From Burkholderiales bacterium (GTDB taxonomy: Bacteria > Pseudomonadota > Gammaproteobacteria > Burkholderiales > Burkholderiaceae_C): a stretch of DNA of 43,791 nt. Below are positions 18,002 through 27,700 of this stretch, in pieces. The notes under the pieces are model-generated. The model saw nothing but the letters and a program-made list of their open reading frames with translations. It did no database searches and was not told the DNA's origin. Every line of letters begins with the position of its first letter. Within the stretch, counting starts at the first letter, position 1. The DNA lies in NCBI GenBank assembly GCA_029268225.1, contig JAJUGJ010000027.1:1-43791 (forward strand), in the 5' to 3' direction. The translations under genes and the position numbers were made by a program.

Positions 18002-18036
18002 ATTATGTTGACAGATATATTGTTTGTCAATAAAGT
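18002..18036. promoter_or_regulatory. Overlapping divergent promoters sharing a palindromic operator
   Basis: TTGACA (18008-18013) and TGTCAA (18025-18030) form a perfect inverted repeat with an 11-base AT-rich centre. Each arm is also a consensus -35 box. On the plus strand TTGACA, 17 bases, TAAAGT (18031-18036) leads to persulfide dioxygenase. On the minus strand TTGACA, 17 bases, CATAAT (18007-18002) leads to the repressor gene. One repressor dimer on the palindrome would shut both promoters. Binding by the BigR-type protein is inferred. Confidence 0.7.
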
Positions 18037-18066
18037 GAAGCATCCACTTTGCAAGAACCTTGTGCC

Positions 18067-18936
18067 ATGACCGCCCTGCTCCCCCAAGTTCAATCCTTTC
18101 TGGACCCGGCCACCAGCACCTACACCCATGTGGTGTACGACCGTGCCGGCGGGCATGCGGCCATCGTGGACCCGGTGCTGGACTTCGATGCCCGCAGCGG
18201 ACGCACGGCGCACACCCGCGCTGACGAGGTCATCACCTTTGTGCGCGCCCAGAACCTGACGGTGGACTGGGTGCTGGAGACGCACGCCCATGCCGACCAC
18301 CTCTCTGCCGCACCGTACGTCAAGGCACAGGTGGGTGGCAAGGTGGCCATTGGCGGCGCCATCCAGCGCGTGCAAAGCGTGTTCAAAACCCTGTTTCACC
18401 TGGAGCCCGAGTTCGCGACCGACGGCTCACAGTTCGATCATCTGTTCGCCGATGGCGACACCTTCACCATTGGCGATCTGAGCGCCACCGCCTGGCACGT
18501 GCCTGGCCATACCCCGGCCGACATGGCCTTTGTGGTCGGCGATGCCGTCTTTGTGGGCGACACGATGTTCATGCCCGACGTCGGCTCGGCCCGCTGCGAC
18601 TTTCCCGGCGGCGATGCGCACCAGCTCTACCAGTCTGTGCGCCGGATCCTGGACTTGCCGCCCCAGACTCGACTGTTCATGTGCCACGACTACCCGCCTG
18701 CCACCCGCGAGTCGCAAGCCATGTGCACCGTGGCGGATCAGCGCCAAGGCAACATCCACGTGCGCGACGGCATCTCCGAGACCGAATTCGTGGCCATGCG
18801 CCAGGCCCGCGATGCCACCCTGGCCATGCCCAATCTGATCCTGCCCTCGGTGCAGGTCAACATCCGCGCAGGGCACCTGCCGCCGGCAGAGTCCGATGGC
18901 CGCCACTACCTGAAGCTGCCCGTCAACGTTTTCTGA
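18067..18936 (+). CDS. Persulfide dioxygenase, metallo-beta-lactamase fold (ETHE1/Blh type)
   Basis: 289 residues from the ATG at 18067; an in-frame TTG at 18049 is less likely. The metallo-beta-lactamase signature is HAHADHL (73-79), and the mononuclear iron ligands expected for ETHE1-type enzymes are His73, His148 (PGHT) and Asp165 (VGDTMF). Other conserved blocks are SARCDFPGGD and CHDYPP, and the C-terminal block LPSVQVNIRAGHLPP is typical of the Blh-type subgroup. It oxidises glutathione persulfide (or a related low-molecular-weight persulfide) to sulfite. The N-terminal DUF442 domain found in many Blh proteins is absent and is supplied by a separate gene. It is followed 24 bases later by an OsmC gene. 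Confidence 0.92.
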   Translation: MTALLPQVQSFLDPATSTYTHVVYDRAGGHAAIVDPVLDFDARSGRTAHTRADEVITFVRAQNLTVDWVLETHAHADHLSAAPYVKAQVGGKVAIGGAIQRVQSVFKTLFHLEPEFATDGSQFDHLFADGDTFTIGDLSATAWHVPGHTPADMAFVVGDAVFVGDTMFMPDVGSARCDFPGGDAHQLYQSVRRILDLPPQTRLFMCHDYPPATRESQAMCTVADQRQGNIHVRDGISETEFVAMRQARDATLAMPNLILPSVQVNIRAGHLPPAESDGRHYLKLPVNVF

Positions 18937-18960
18937 GTCTTTCCTGAACGAGGTTTCACC

Positions 18961-19407
18961 ATGGCCCAAGGCATTCACCACGTCACCCTGACCCAGCAGC
19001 AGGACTATCAGTTCCGCATCGAGTTCGAAGGCAACATGCCTGCCCTCATCAGCGACGAACCCGCCCCTCTGGGCGGCGGCACCGGCCCTTCGCCCGTGCA
19101 AATGCTGTCGGCCGCGGTGGGCAACTGCCTGTCAGACTCGCTGTTGTTTGCCTTGCGCAAGTTCAAGCAAGCGCCCGAACCCATCCGCACCGAGGTGACC
19201 GCCGAAGTCGGCCGCAATGCCGATGGGCGCATGCGCGTGCTGAACATGACTGCCGCGCTGCACTTGGGTGTGCCGGCCGCCCAGTTGGAACATCTGGATC
19301 GCGTCTTGAGCCAGTTCGAAGCTTTCTGCACCGTGACCCAGAGCGTGGGTCAAGGCATCCCCATCACCGTTCAGGTGTTTGATGCCACAGGCGCTCAACT
19401 GAAGTGA
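18961..19407 (+). CDS. OsmC/Ohr-family thiol peroxidase
   Basis: 148 residues with GAGG 9 bases before the ATG. The two family redox cysteines are Cys56 (GNCLSDSL) and Cys123 (AFCTVTQS), in the usual YhfA/OsmC-like context GPSPVQMLSAAVGNC. These enzymes reduce organic hydroperoxides with dithiols, and members have been shown to act on sulfane sulfur and persulfides as well. Cotranscription with persulfide dioxygenase 24 bases upstream supports the latter here. Cytoplasmic, no signal peptide, normal length. Confidence 0.9.
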   Translation: MAQGIHHVTLTQQQDYQFRIEFEGNMPALISDEPAPLGGGTGPSPVQMLSAAVGNCLSDSLLFALRKFKQAPEPIRTEVTAEVGRNADGRMRVLNMTAALHLGVPAAQLEHLDRVLSQFEAFCTVTQSVGQGIPITVQVFDATGAQLK

Positions 19408-19437
19408 AGCCCGCAAGGGGCATCCGCGCCCCCGCGC

Positions 19438-20058
19438 TCAGGCCTGCCGGCGCCACACCCAGCGCGTGACTTGCGCTGGTCCCTGGTGGAACGGGCCTTC
19501 GTCCAGCGTGACCGGCCCCTCCGACGCCACCAGTTCCTCACCCTTGAGACCGGCGTCTGCCAGATCGGAACGCAGCCCTTGCAGGGTGTAGAGCATGTCC
19601 ACATCCTTCGGCCCACCGCTGGTCAAGCCAAGCTGGTTCGGGTGAAAGGCCTCCAGGATCAGCACACCGCCGGGTCTCAAGGCACGGGCCAGGTCGGCCA
19701 TCACCTTGGGGCGCAAGCTGGACGGCAGGTGCAGGTACACCACCGCCACCGCGTCCACCGAATCCGGCTGGGGCGCCCACTCGGCCAGATCGGCCAGCAC
19801 GGTGGTCACCTGCACGCCGCGCTCGGCGGCCAGGGCCCGGGTCTTGTCCAAACCCACGCTGGAGGCATCGACCGAGGTGACATGGTGTCCCTGCTGAGCC
19901 AGCCAAACACCATTACGGCCTTCGCCATCGCCCGGCACCAGCACCTGCGCGCCCGCTGGGATCAAGCCAGCCTGCTCGGCCAGAAACACATTCGGCTGCT
20001 GACCATACTTGTAGGCCGCATCCGCAAACTTTTGATTCCAGAACTCACCTGTGGACAT
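19438..20058 (-). CDS. Class I SAM-dependent methyltransferase, TehB/thiopurine-like
   Basis: 206 residues from the ATG at 20058, which has GAGG at a good distance; a GTG at 20076 overlaps the rhodanese stop as GTGA and is an alternative. The N-terminus FWNQKFADAAYKYGQQPNVFL, motif I VLVPGDGEGRNGVWLA and VTSVDASSVGLDKTRALA are characteristic of the small methyltransferase group annotated near tellurite/thiopurine methyltransferases. The product-side loop is ALRPGGVLILEAF. It follows a rhodanese lipoprotein in a two-gene operon. S-methylation of a sulfur species would fit the neighbours but is inference. Confidence 0.85.
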   Translation of the reverse strand: MSTGEFWNQKFADAAYKYGQQPNVFLAEQAGLIPAGAQVLVPGDGEGRNGVWLAQQGHHVTSVDASSVGLDKTRALAAERGVQVTTVLADLAEWAPQPDSVDAVAVVYLHLPSSLRPKVMADLARALRPGGVLILEAFHPNQLGLTSGGPKDVDMLYTLQGLRSDLADAGLKGEELVASEGPVTLDEGPFHQGPAQVTRWVWRRQA

Positions 20059-20072
20059 GCGCTGAACCTCGG

Positions 20073-20495
20073 TCACATCTTGCCCGAAGGCGACACCGTC
20101 GGGAAACCTTGTCGCACCCAGCCGGTCATGCCACCACTCACAAAGCGCACATGGCCATAGCCACCCCGCTCGCGCAGGGCCTGCAAGGAGGCACGCGAGC
20201 GATTCTGCGTGGCGCAGATCAGGTACACGGGCTTGGACGGATCGGTCGGCACCTCGGCCAAGCGCTGTGCCAGTTGACTCATCGGCAACAAACGCGCCCC
20301 CGCCGCCACGCCTTGCGCGTGCTCATGTGGCTCGCGAATGTCAATGAGCACCGCCGCCCCGCTCTGATGTGCATCGCGTGCCTGAGCGACGCTCACCGCA
20401 TCGGCCGGATCAGCGGCCTGCGAACAGGCTGCCAACGCGAACATGGCACATACCAGCCAAGCTCGGCGGCACAGAGTGATTGAAGGTGTTGACAT
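20073..20495 (-). CDS. Rhodanese-like sulfurtransferase lipoprotein
   Basis: 140 residues from the ATG at 20495, with GAGG 6 bases upstream. A lipoprotein signal ends in the lipobox LAAC (Cys24), so the mature protein should be anchored in the membrane and act in the periplasm. Residues about 33-135 are one rhodanese domain with VLIDIREPHEHAQG and the active-site loop CATQNRS (Cys94), then SGGMTGW. A periplasmic sulfur carrier or thiosulfate-forming enzyme would match a Tat-exported SQR that produces sulfane sulfur outside the cytoplasm. The stop overlaps a possible methyltransferase start. Confidence 0.88.
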   Translation of the reverse strand: MSTPSITLCRRAWLVCAMFALAACSQAADPADAVSVAQARDAHQSGAAVLIDIREPHEHAQGVAAGARLLPMSQLAQRLAEVPTDPSKPVYLICATQNRSRASLQALRERGGYGHVRFVSGGMTGWVRQGFPTVSPSGKM

Positions 20496-20597
20496 CACAG
20501 ACCTCATACGGCGCAGGGTATACAAGCAAAGATACCACAGGCGGATTTTTGACACACATCAGTTCGGCGCCCAGCCACCTCTGCCTAGAATGCACGC
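20496..20597. other. Divergent intergenic region, rhodanese / DUF2946
   Basis: 102 bases between two divergent genes, so it must hold both promoters. No clear consensus boxes or long dyad were found; an AT-rich stretch near 20520-20560 is the most promoter-like part. Confidence 0.4.
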
Positions 20598-20987
20598 ATG
20601 TCACCCCTGATCCACACGCTGCGCCACCGCACGCGCCTGACCGCCTGGTTGGGCTTGCTGGCATTGTGCGCGCAGTTGCTGGCTGGGGGTGTCAGCAATT
20701 GGCACATGGTGCAGCGACTGGCAGGAGCACCCAGCCTGCTCGACATCTGCTCCACCACCGGGGGCACCCGTGGCACCCAGGACCCTGCCACCGGCACGGG
20801 TTCGGCCGCACAGCACTGCCCCTTCTGCTTGGCAGCCAGCGGTCCCGCCCTGGCCCCCTCCCCCACGTTGGCTGTCGCGCTTCTGCGCCCTCAGCACGAC
20901 ACCCCGCCGAGCAGCTCAGCCGGCATCCTGCCCCGTGCCCCCGACTTGCGGCACGCGCGCACCCGCGCCCCACCTTTCTTCGCTTGA
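20598..20987 (+). CDS. DUF2946 family protein, copper-linked
   Basis: 129 residues. A hydrophobic signal or membrane segment at about 15-35 is followed by an extracytoplasmic region with DICS (Cys51) and HCPFC (His73, Cys74, Cys77). The Cys-Pro-x-Cys motif next to a His defines DUF2946, which is commonly encoded beside TonB copper receptors. The metal-binding look of the motif suggests copper contact in the periplasm. The oprC-like gene starts 83 bases later in the same direction. Function unproven. Confidence 0.8.
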   Translation: MSPLIHTLRHRTRLTAWLGLLALCAQLLAGGVSNWHMVQRLAGAPSLLDICSTTGGTRGTQDPATGTGSAAQHCPFCLAASGPALAPSPTLAVALLRPQHDTPPSSSAGILPRAPDLRHARTRAPPFFA

Positions 20988-21070
20988 TTTGCTTTTGACT
21001 TTGTTACCCGCGCGAGTCGGCCTGAGGCTGGCTCGCGTGGACGTCGTTTGCACACGAAGAAAGACCTTTC

Positions 21071-23173
21071 ATGTCGACCTCATTCCGCCCGACCGTCCTG
21101 GCGCTGTCCCTCGCTGCCGCATTCCCTCTCCAAGCACTCGCTCAGGCCGATCTGACCGGCTCATCCACGCCCGGCACCACCGCGCCTGACGCACAGTTGG
21201 CCGTGCTGCCCCCTGTGGTGATCACGGCCCCCACCATGCAGACCCCGCTGGTGACCCGGTTCAACCCGCGTGACCCGCAGCAGCCTCTGCCCGCCAACGA
21301 TGGCGCCAGCTTGCTCAAGACCATTCCCGGCATGAGCGTGATCCGCAAAGGCGGCACCGATGGCGACCCCTTGTTCCGCGGCATGGCGGCCTCGCGGCTC
21401 AACATCCTCATCGACGGCGAGCACATCCTGGGCGGCTGTGGCATGCGCATGGACCCTCCCACGGCCTACGTTTTCCCCGACAACTTTGACAAGGTCAGCT
21501 TGATCAAGGGCCCACAGTCGGTCGAGCACGGCCCTGGCGCCTCGGCAGGCACAGTGCTGTTCGAGCGCAAGCCCACCTACTTCCGTCAACCCGGTGCCGA
21601 GTTCAAGGCTGCCGTCACCGGCGCAAGCTTCAATCGCTACGACACCTATGTCGATGCCAAGGCTGGCACGCCCTTGGGCTATGTGCAGGTGCAAGCCACG
21701 GAAGCCGCCTCCGGCGACTACGAAGATGGTGACGGCACCCAGGTCAACTCGGCTTACCGTCGCCGCAGCCTGAGCGCGTCAGTGGGATGGACTCCGGACG
21801 AGCACACCCGCCTTGAACTGTCGGCCATTGAAAGCCGGGCCAAAGCAGCCTACGCCGACCGCAGCATGGACGGCAGCAAGTTTGACCGCAGCAATGTGGG
21901 GATCAAGTTCGAGAAGACCCATATGTCCGGTCTGCTCAATGCGGTGGAAGCACAGCTGTACTACAACTATGTGGACCACGTGATGGACAACTACACGTTG
22001 AGGACATTTGTCCCTTCAATGATGATGCCCAACCCCATGTCGTCCAATCCGGATCGTGAGACCACGGGGGGGCGCATCGCCGTGACCCTGCGCCCTGACG
22101 ATGTCCACAAGATCGTGCTGGGCGTGGACCAGCAGACCAACATCCACACCCTGCGCAAGAGCGGCATGGGCGGGGATCTGGTGAACTCCTACGCCAATCA
22201 AACACGGGTGGAAGACGCCCGCTTCCACAACCTGGGGCTGTTTGGAGAGGTCACCCACGTGCTGAGCAACGAACAGCGCGTGGTGGGTGGCCTGCGCCAG
22301 GACCAGTGGGAGGCACGCGACCGCCGCACCACCCTCAGCAGCGGCATGATGAACCTGGGCGCCAACCCCACGGCCAACCAGACACGCGACAAGACCCTGC
22401 ACAGCGGCTTCGTGCGCTATGAGCATGACCTGGGCGAACACACCCAAAGCTACGTCGGCCTGGGCTACACCGAGCGCGCGCCCGACTACTGGGAGTTGTT
22501 CAGCAAGGAGTCGCTGAGCAGCATCAGTGCTTTCGACCGCGTCAACCCAGAAAAAACCACCCAGATTGACGTGGGCGTGACCCACCAGCAAGGCCCCTGG
22601 GACACCTTTGCCTCGGCCTACGTCAGCCAGGTGCAGGATTACATCCTGATCCAGTCGAACGTCGTCAAGGGGATGCGGAGCACCACCGTGGCCCGCAACG
22701 TTGACGCGCGCACCTGGGGTGGCGAGATCGGCGCGCACTACAAGCTCACACCGCAGTGGACCGCGCTGGGAAGCCTGGCCTATGCCAACGGCCACAACCG
22801 CACCGATGACCGCGCCCTGGGTCAGATCCCACCGCTGGAAGCCCGCCTGGGCCTGAACTGGCAGCGTGGTGCCTGGTCGGCTGGCAGCCTGCTGCGCCTG
22901 GTGGCCTCGCAACACCGCTACGCCGTCAATGAGGGCAACATTGTTGGGCAAGACCTGGGCCGCACCGGTGGCTTTGGCGTGGCCTCGCTGCACGGCGGCT
23001 ACGCCTGGAGCAAAGCCGTCAAGCTCAGCGCCGGCGTCGACAACCTGTTCGACAAGACCTACGCCGAGGCCATCAGCCGGGGAGGCGCCAACGTGAGCGG
23101 CTACGACACCACCACCCGCATCAACGAGCCCGGTCGGACCTGGTGGTTGAAGCTGCAGGTGGCGCTGGACTGA
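21071..23173 (+). CDS. oprC: TonB-dependent copper receptor, OprC/NosA family
   Basis: 700 residues. The signal peptide ends at about residue 25 (ALAQA), and a TonB-box-like VVITAP (50-55) precedes a plug domain (about 72-175) and a 22-strand barrel ending in a terminal aromatic-rich strand. The copper signature is complete: CGMRM (Cys123, Met127; the CxxxM motif) and HVM (His303, Met305; the HxM motif), as in Pseudomonas OprC. The plug block DPPTAYVFPDNFDKVSLIKGPQSV is diagnostic (positions 128-151). Role: copper uptake across the outer membrane. It follows DUF2946, and copper supply may matter for cuproenzymes rather than the copper-free bd oxidase. Confidence 0.93.
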   Translation: MSTSFRPTVLALSLAAAFPLQALAQADLTGSSTPGTTAPDAQLAVLPPVVITAPTMQTPLVTRFNPRDPQQPLPANDGASLLKTIPGMSVIRKGGTDGDPLFRGMAASRLNILIDGEHILGGCGMRMDPPTAYVFPDNFDKVSLIKGPQSVEHGPGASAGTVLFERKPTYFRQPGAEFKAAVTGASFNRYDTYVDAKAGTPLGYVQVQATEAASGDYEDGDGTQVNSAYRRRSLSASVGWTPDEHTRLELSAIESRAKAAYADRSMDGSKFDRSNVGIKFEKTHMSGLLNAVEAQLYYNYVDHVMDNYTLRTFVPSMMMPNPMSSNPDRETTGGRIAVTLRPDDVHKIVLGVDQQTNIHTLRKSGMGGDLVNSYANQTRVEDARFHNLGLFGEVTHVLSNEQRVVGGLRQDQWEARDRRTTLSSGMMNLGANPTANQTRDKTLHSGFVRYEHDLGEHTQSYVGLGYTERAPDYWELFSKESLSSISAFDRVNPEKTTQIDVGVTHQQGPWDTFASAYVSQVQDYILIQSNVVKGMRSTTVARNVDARTWGGEIGAHYKLTPQWTALGSLAYANGHNRTDDRALGQIPPLEARLGLNWQRGAWSAGSLLRLVASQHRYAVNEGNIVGQDLGRTGGFGVASLHGGYAWSKAVKLSAGVDNLFDKTYAEAISRGGANVSGYDTTTRINEPGRTWWLKLQVALD

Positions 23174-23190
23174 CCAAGCTCGCCCCGACA

Positions 23191-23255
23191 GGTGCAGGCC
23201 TGGACGCCTGCACCACCCCGTAGGGTGGCGGCCCTGCAATCGCAGGGTGGCCGCC
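23191..23255 (+). terminator. Tandem hairpins after oprC, possible terminator
   Basis: GGTGCAGGC (23191-23199) pairs perfectly with GCCTGCACC (23206-23214). A second stem pairs CCCTGC (23232-23237) with GCAGGG (23242-23247), extended by GGCGG (23227-23231) and CCGCC (23251-23255). No T-run follows either, so a factor-dependent terminator or an mRNA-end stabiliser is more likely than a classical intrinsic one. Confidence 0.45.
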
Positions 23256-23320
23256 CCCTCGCCCCGTTGGCGGATTCGCAGACAATTCCAATCTGTTGCC
23301 CTCGCTGCCACCCGTCCACC

Positions 23321-24673
23321 ATGCCCTCTGCTGCGTCTTCTGCTCCATCCTCCATGACCACCTTGCGGGTCCTGCCCGAAGACGACAGCCAACGCCGCGT
23401 GCTGCACAACGAGGTTCACGCCCGACCTCCGGCCCGCATCCGCCTGCCGGCCCTGGTGGTGTACGTCGCCGTGCTCAACGAGGGCATCACCCGTGAGATG
23501 GAGTGGCAACACCTGCGCCAGCTCCCTGGGCAGCAAGACCTCACGCTGGACCATCTCTCCGGCAACTTCCAACGCCTGCGTTTTGCCAACCACACGCTCA
23601 AATGGGAGCGGCACACGGAGTTCACGCGCTACTCCATCGTGCAGGCCCTGCCAGAAGACGCCCTCGTCCACGGCAATGATGACGAGCTGATCCGAGCCCT
23701 GGTGGTGGACCCGGCGTGGCTGGCGGCCATCCCGGGCCGCACGGTGGCGGCCATCATGATGGCCATGGTCAATGGTGACGTCGACGATCTGGACGGTATG
23801 AAGCGGCTGGGCGAGCCCTGGATCGAAGGGCGCGAGACCATGGCTTCGCTGCTCGGCATCCGCCGCTCCTGCGTGATGACCGACTTCCGCCTGCGTCCCA
23901 GTGGCTTCGAGCGCCTGCTGGTCATCTCACCACCTGACACGTCCGAGTTGCGCGTGGGCCGCATCTCCCAGCGGCTGCTGGAGTTGGAAACCTATCGCCT
24001 CATGGCCCTGCGTGGCCTGCCTGTGGCCAAGGACCTGGGCCCGATGCTCACCCAGTCCGAAGCCCAGTTGGCCGAGATCATGGCGCGCATGGAAAACGCC
24101 GACACATCCGACCAGGAGTTGCTCGGCACCCTGATTGGTCTGGCCGCGCGCATTGAGCGGGCCACTGCCACACACATGTATCGCTTCTCTGCCACCATGG
24201 CCTATCACAGCCTGGTGGAACAGCGCATCGAGCAACTGCGTGAGACCCCCATCCCCGGCACGCAAACAGTGGGCGAGTTCATGCTGCGACGGCTGTCGCC
24301 GGCCATCGCCACCGTTCAGGCCACCTCACAGCGTCTCAGCGCGCTGTCGCAGCGGGTGGAGCGCGCCAGCGCGCTGTTGCGCACGCGTGTGGACATCGCC
24401 ACCGAAACGCAAAACCAGATGCTGCTGGAAAAACTCACCAAGGGTCAGGACCTGCAACTGCGCCTGCAATCCACGGTGGAAGGCTTGTCGATTGCAGCCA
24501 TCGCCTACTATGTGGTGAGCCTCATCCTGTACGTGGGCAAGGCGGGCAAAGCTGCCGGTCTGCCGTTGAATCCGGAAATGCTGGCCGGGGCCCTGATCCC
24601 GTTGGTGTTGCTGGGCGTCTGGTGGGGCACCCGACAGATTCACAAGAAGATCACCCACAGCGCCGATCACTGA
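23321..24673 (+). CDS. DUF3422 family membrane-associated protein
   Basis: 450 residues from the ATG at 23321; an ATG at 23354 is also possible. The start of the domain, LHNEVHARPPARIRLPA, and WERHTEFTRYSI are hallmarks of DUF3422, a family widespread in proteobacteria. The middle is helical with GMKRLGEPWIEGRETMASLL, followed by coiled-coil-prone sequence (about 340-410). Two C-terminal membrane segments (about 388-412 and 425-442) end in a basic tail. Function unknown. It is probably a separate unit, 147 bases after the copper receptor and convergent with tamB. Confidence 0.85.
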   Translation: MPSAASSAPSSMTTLRVLPEDDSQRRVLHNEVHARPPARIRLPALVVYVAVLNEGITREMEWQHLRQLPGQQDLTLDHLSGNFQRLRFANHTLKWERHTEFTRYSIVQALPEDALVHGNDDELIRALVVDPAWLAAIPGRTVAAIMMAMVNGDVDDLDGMKRLGEPWIEGRETMASLLGIRRSCVMTDFRLRPSGFERLLVISPPDTSELRVGRISQRLLELETYRLMALRGLPVAKDLGPMLTQSEAQLAEIMARMENADTSDQELLGTLIGLAARIERATATHMYRFSATMAYHSLVEQRIEQLRETPIPGTQTVGEFMLRRLSPAIATVQATSQRLSALSQRVERASALLRTRVDIATETQNQMLLEKLTKGQDLQLRLQSTVEGLSIAAIAYYVVSLILYVGKAGKAAGLPLNPEMLAGALIPLVLLGVWWGTRQIHKKITHSADH

Positions 24674-24709
24674 AGCAACACGCTGGTGTGACGGGCACGG
24701 CCCGGGCGC

Positions 24710-27700
24710 TCAATCCCAGCGCCAGGACCAGATCAGATCGGCCGCGTTGTCGACCCCAGCCTGCAGTCGCAAGGTGAAGCGACGCGCCAGGGTGTAGATC
24801 AATTGCCAGTTGCCCCCTGTGGCGTTGAGGTTGCGCTCGTAACCCACATACCAATAGCGCGACACCTGTTTGCCAACGTTCACGACGGTTTCACGCACAG
24901 CGCCGTCGGTCTGCCGCACAGAGAACTCATCCAGCCCCAACATCCCGATCAGGTTGTCGGAAGGCGAGGACCCTTCCCCTGACAACAGGGCCACCGCGGC
25001 CGTCTGCAACAAGCCGATGTCGGCACCGCCCAGCCCTGTCGGCGCACGCCCCAGCACCAGCCACGACAGCTTCTCGGTTTCCGACATGGCCGGCTCGGAA
25101 TACAAGCGTATGCGAGGGTCTTGTGCGGTCCCGGTGATGGCCACGCCCACTTTCACGTCGCTGCTGGCCGCAGTGGGAGACTGGGCACGCATGGCCAGAA
25201 TGTCCAGGCGCGGATTCTCGATCGGGCCCGTGAAAGCCACGGTGCCGCGCTCCACCACCAGTTTCTGGCCATATGCAGCGTACGTACCGTTTTCAACGCG
25301 AATGGTGCCGTTCAAGGTGGGGCGGTTCGACGGCGTGGTCACCTTCACCACGCCCGTCAACAAGGCATCCAGACCCATGCCTTTGATGCGCAAGCTCTTG
25401 CCCAGATCCACATCCAGATTGGCCATCAATTTACGTTGAGGCTCACGCTGACGGGGCCCCGTTGCCCCATTGCCATTGGTCTCGCTCATCGGCCGAGCAT
25501 GTGCCGGACGGTTCACCACCATCACGTCATCACCCACAGTGGGGGCGGATGACTTGCTGATGTCGATCAACCCCTCGTCGACCCTCACTCGTCCGTCTGC
25601 TTCCATGGTCTCGGTGCCCAGCGCCCCGTTGACCACGCCGCTGAGCACCACGCGACGGTCCACGCGCTGCAACAAGGGGAAGCGATCGGCCGTCAGGCTC
25701 ACGCGGGCCTGGACCACATCACCGAACGTCGCCTGCCCCTGCGCGGTCAGGAGTCCACCGGCCGAGCCGCCTCGGGCCTCGAAGTGCTCCAACACCATCA
25801 AGTCCCCCATGAGGGACATGCGCAGCTTGCCTTCGCTGAGGTTGACCCCCATCAGCGCTTGCCCGGCGCCAAGGTTTTCTCCCACCACCTGACCGCTGTA
25901 GCGTGGTGCACCCAAGGTCCCTGCCAAGGCGGCCTTGGCCTGCACCTGACCACTGATGCGCCAGCCCGCGGGTATCCAGGTCCCCCAAGGACGCAGGTTG
26001 CCGATGCTCAGGTCCAGATCGCCTTGCAGCGCGTCGGTGCCTTGCGGCCCCACCATGGGATCAGCAGCTTGCACCACCTGCCGCCCTGTCAGCTTGCCCA
26101 AGGAGCGCCCCTCGAAGGCCTGGGTCAAGGTCCAGATACCCTGACGAGCCTGCAAGGTCACGCGCGCATCACGGATCCCCAGTCGCTGGGCACTGTTGCC
26201 CTCGATCGTGGGCTCGGACAGGCTGATGTCGCCCGACTTGCGTTGCACCGTGGCATCCACCGACCAAGGCGCACTGCGTTGGTGGGTCAGCTTCAACCCG
26301 CCTTCCAAAATCAGATCCCCGCCCCATCCTGCTTTGGGCTGCCAGCGTGTGAGCAACTCCGGCAGATTGAATGCCTCCAAACTCAGATCCAACTTGGCCA
26401 CGCCCACCGGGTCGCGCTCACGGTCAGCCCAGCTCCAGCCTGCCTCACGCAAATGCAACACGGCCCCCATCACATTCAACTGGGTGGCACCCAGCGTCAC
26501 GCTCTCGCTCCGGTCACGCTGTTGCCACCTCACAGGTGTGGGTTGCAAGCGCAAGGCCTCGCGACCTGGTGCGTCACCCAAGCGCACCACCAAGTCTTGA
26601 ATGCGGCCCTGCCAATCGTGAGCCGAATCGCCCCAGCGCAAGCCCCCTTGCAGGGTCAGATCAGCGGTCAATCGCTCGGCTGGCGCCTTGGCCGACTCCA
26701 CCTCGCCACCCGACTGGGAGGCGGTGCTGGGTGTTTGCCGCGTCAAGCTGGCGTTCACATGCGCCTCGTGGGCCTGCACCGACCCGCTCACGCGGACACT
26801 GGCATGGCTCAGCTCCACATTCGCTGCACGCACTTGCTGCACATCAAGCTGGGCTTTCAGTGCCGATGCAGGGTTGCGCGCATCCACGCCCCATTGCGCC
26901 TGCGCCGAAGTCACGGAAACGCCCTCACCATCCTTGGGTAGCCAGCGCAAGCCCGTCACCCTCGCCAGCCCTTCGCTGCTCAACCTGGGCCACAGACCTT
27001 GCCCCTGCGCGCTCAAGCTCACATCACCCGTGATCTGACGCGCGCCAGCCAATGCCACCAGAGGTTGCAAGGCCTGCAACGCACTGGCATTGACCTGCGC
27101 GTGCCACTGCGCGCTGGCCCCGAACTGAGGGCGGCCCGCTGCATCGGCCTGCCATGGCAGCTGCGCGCGGAACTGCGCCAGGTTGCCCGCCGCATCCAGG
27201 TTCACATTCAGGCCCATGACCTGTTTTTGACTGGGCGACTGCCACTGCACCGCCCCCTTGAGGGGGACGCCCGCCAGCCAACTGGGTGCCAACTGGGCAT
27301 CCAATTGCCCTCGCCAGGTCGCATCGAGCTCGAAGCTGGCCTGTGCCGACAGCGCGTTACGCCCACTCACCTCCGCGGGCCAAGGCAACCACAGCTGTGG
27401 ATCGAAATCCCTCACCTCCAACTGCCCCTTGGTCCGCCAAGCCACCGCCGGTGGTGGCGTTGTTGTCGCATCAAGGGCGATCGGCCACTGCCACCGTGCA
27501 TCACGCAGCTCTGCACTTGCGCCAGCCGATGCCAGCAACAGACGCGACACACTCACCACGCCAGGCGCATAACGGGCCTCCAGGCTCGCCTCGACCGGAC
27601 GCGCCCCCACCGCCATGCTGCGCGCACGTTCGGGTTGGGCATACGCCGCACCGTACTCGCCCTGAATGCGCGCCAACAGGGTGGCGGCTGTGTCACGCCA

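Noticed and set aside
22016..23671. 551-codon minus-strand frame opposite the copper receptor and DUF3422 gene
   Set aside because: Spans two well-supported plus-strand genes and their intergenic hairpins, with no recognisable domain; a GC-driven antisense shadow.
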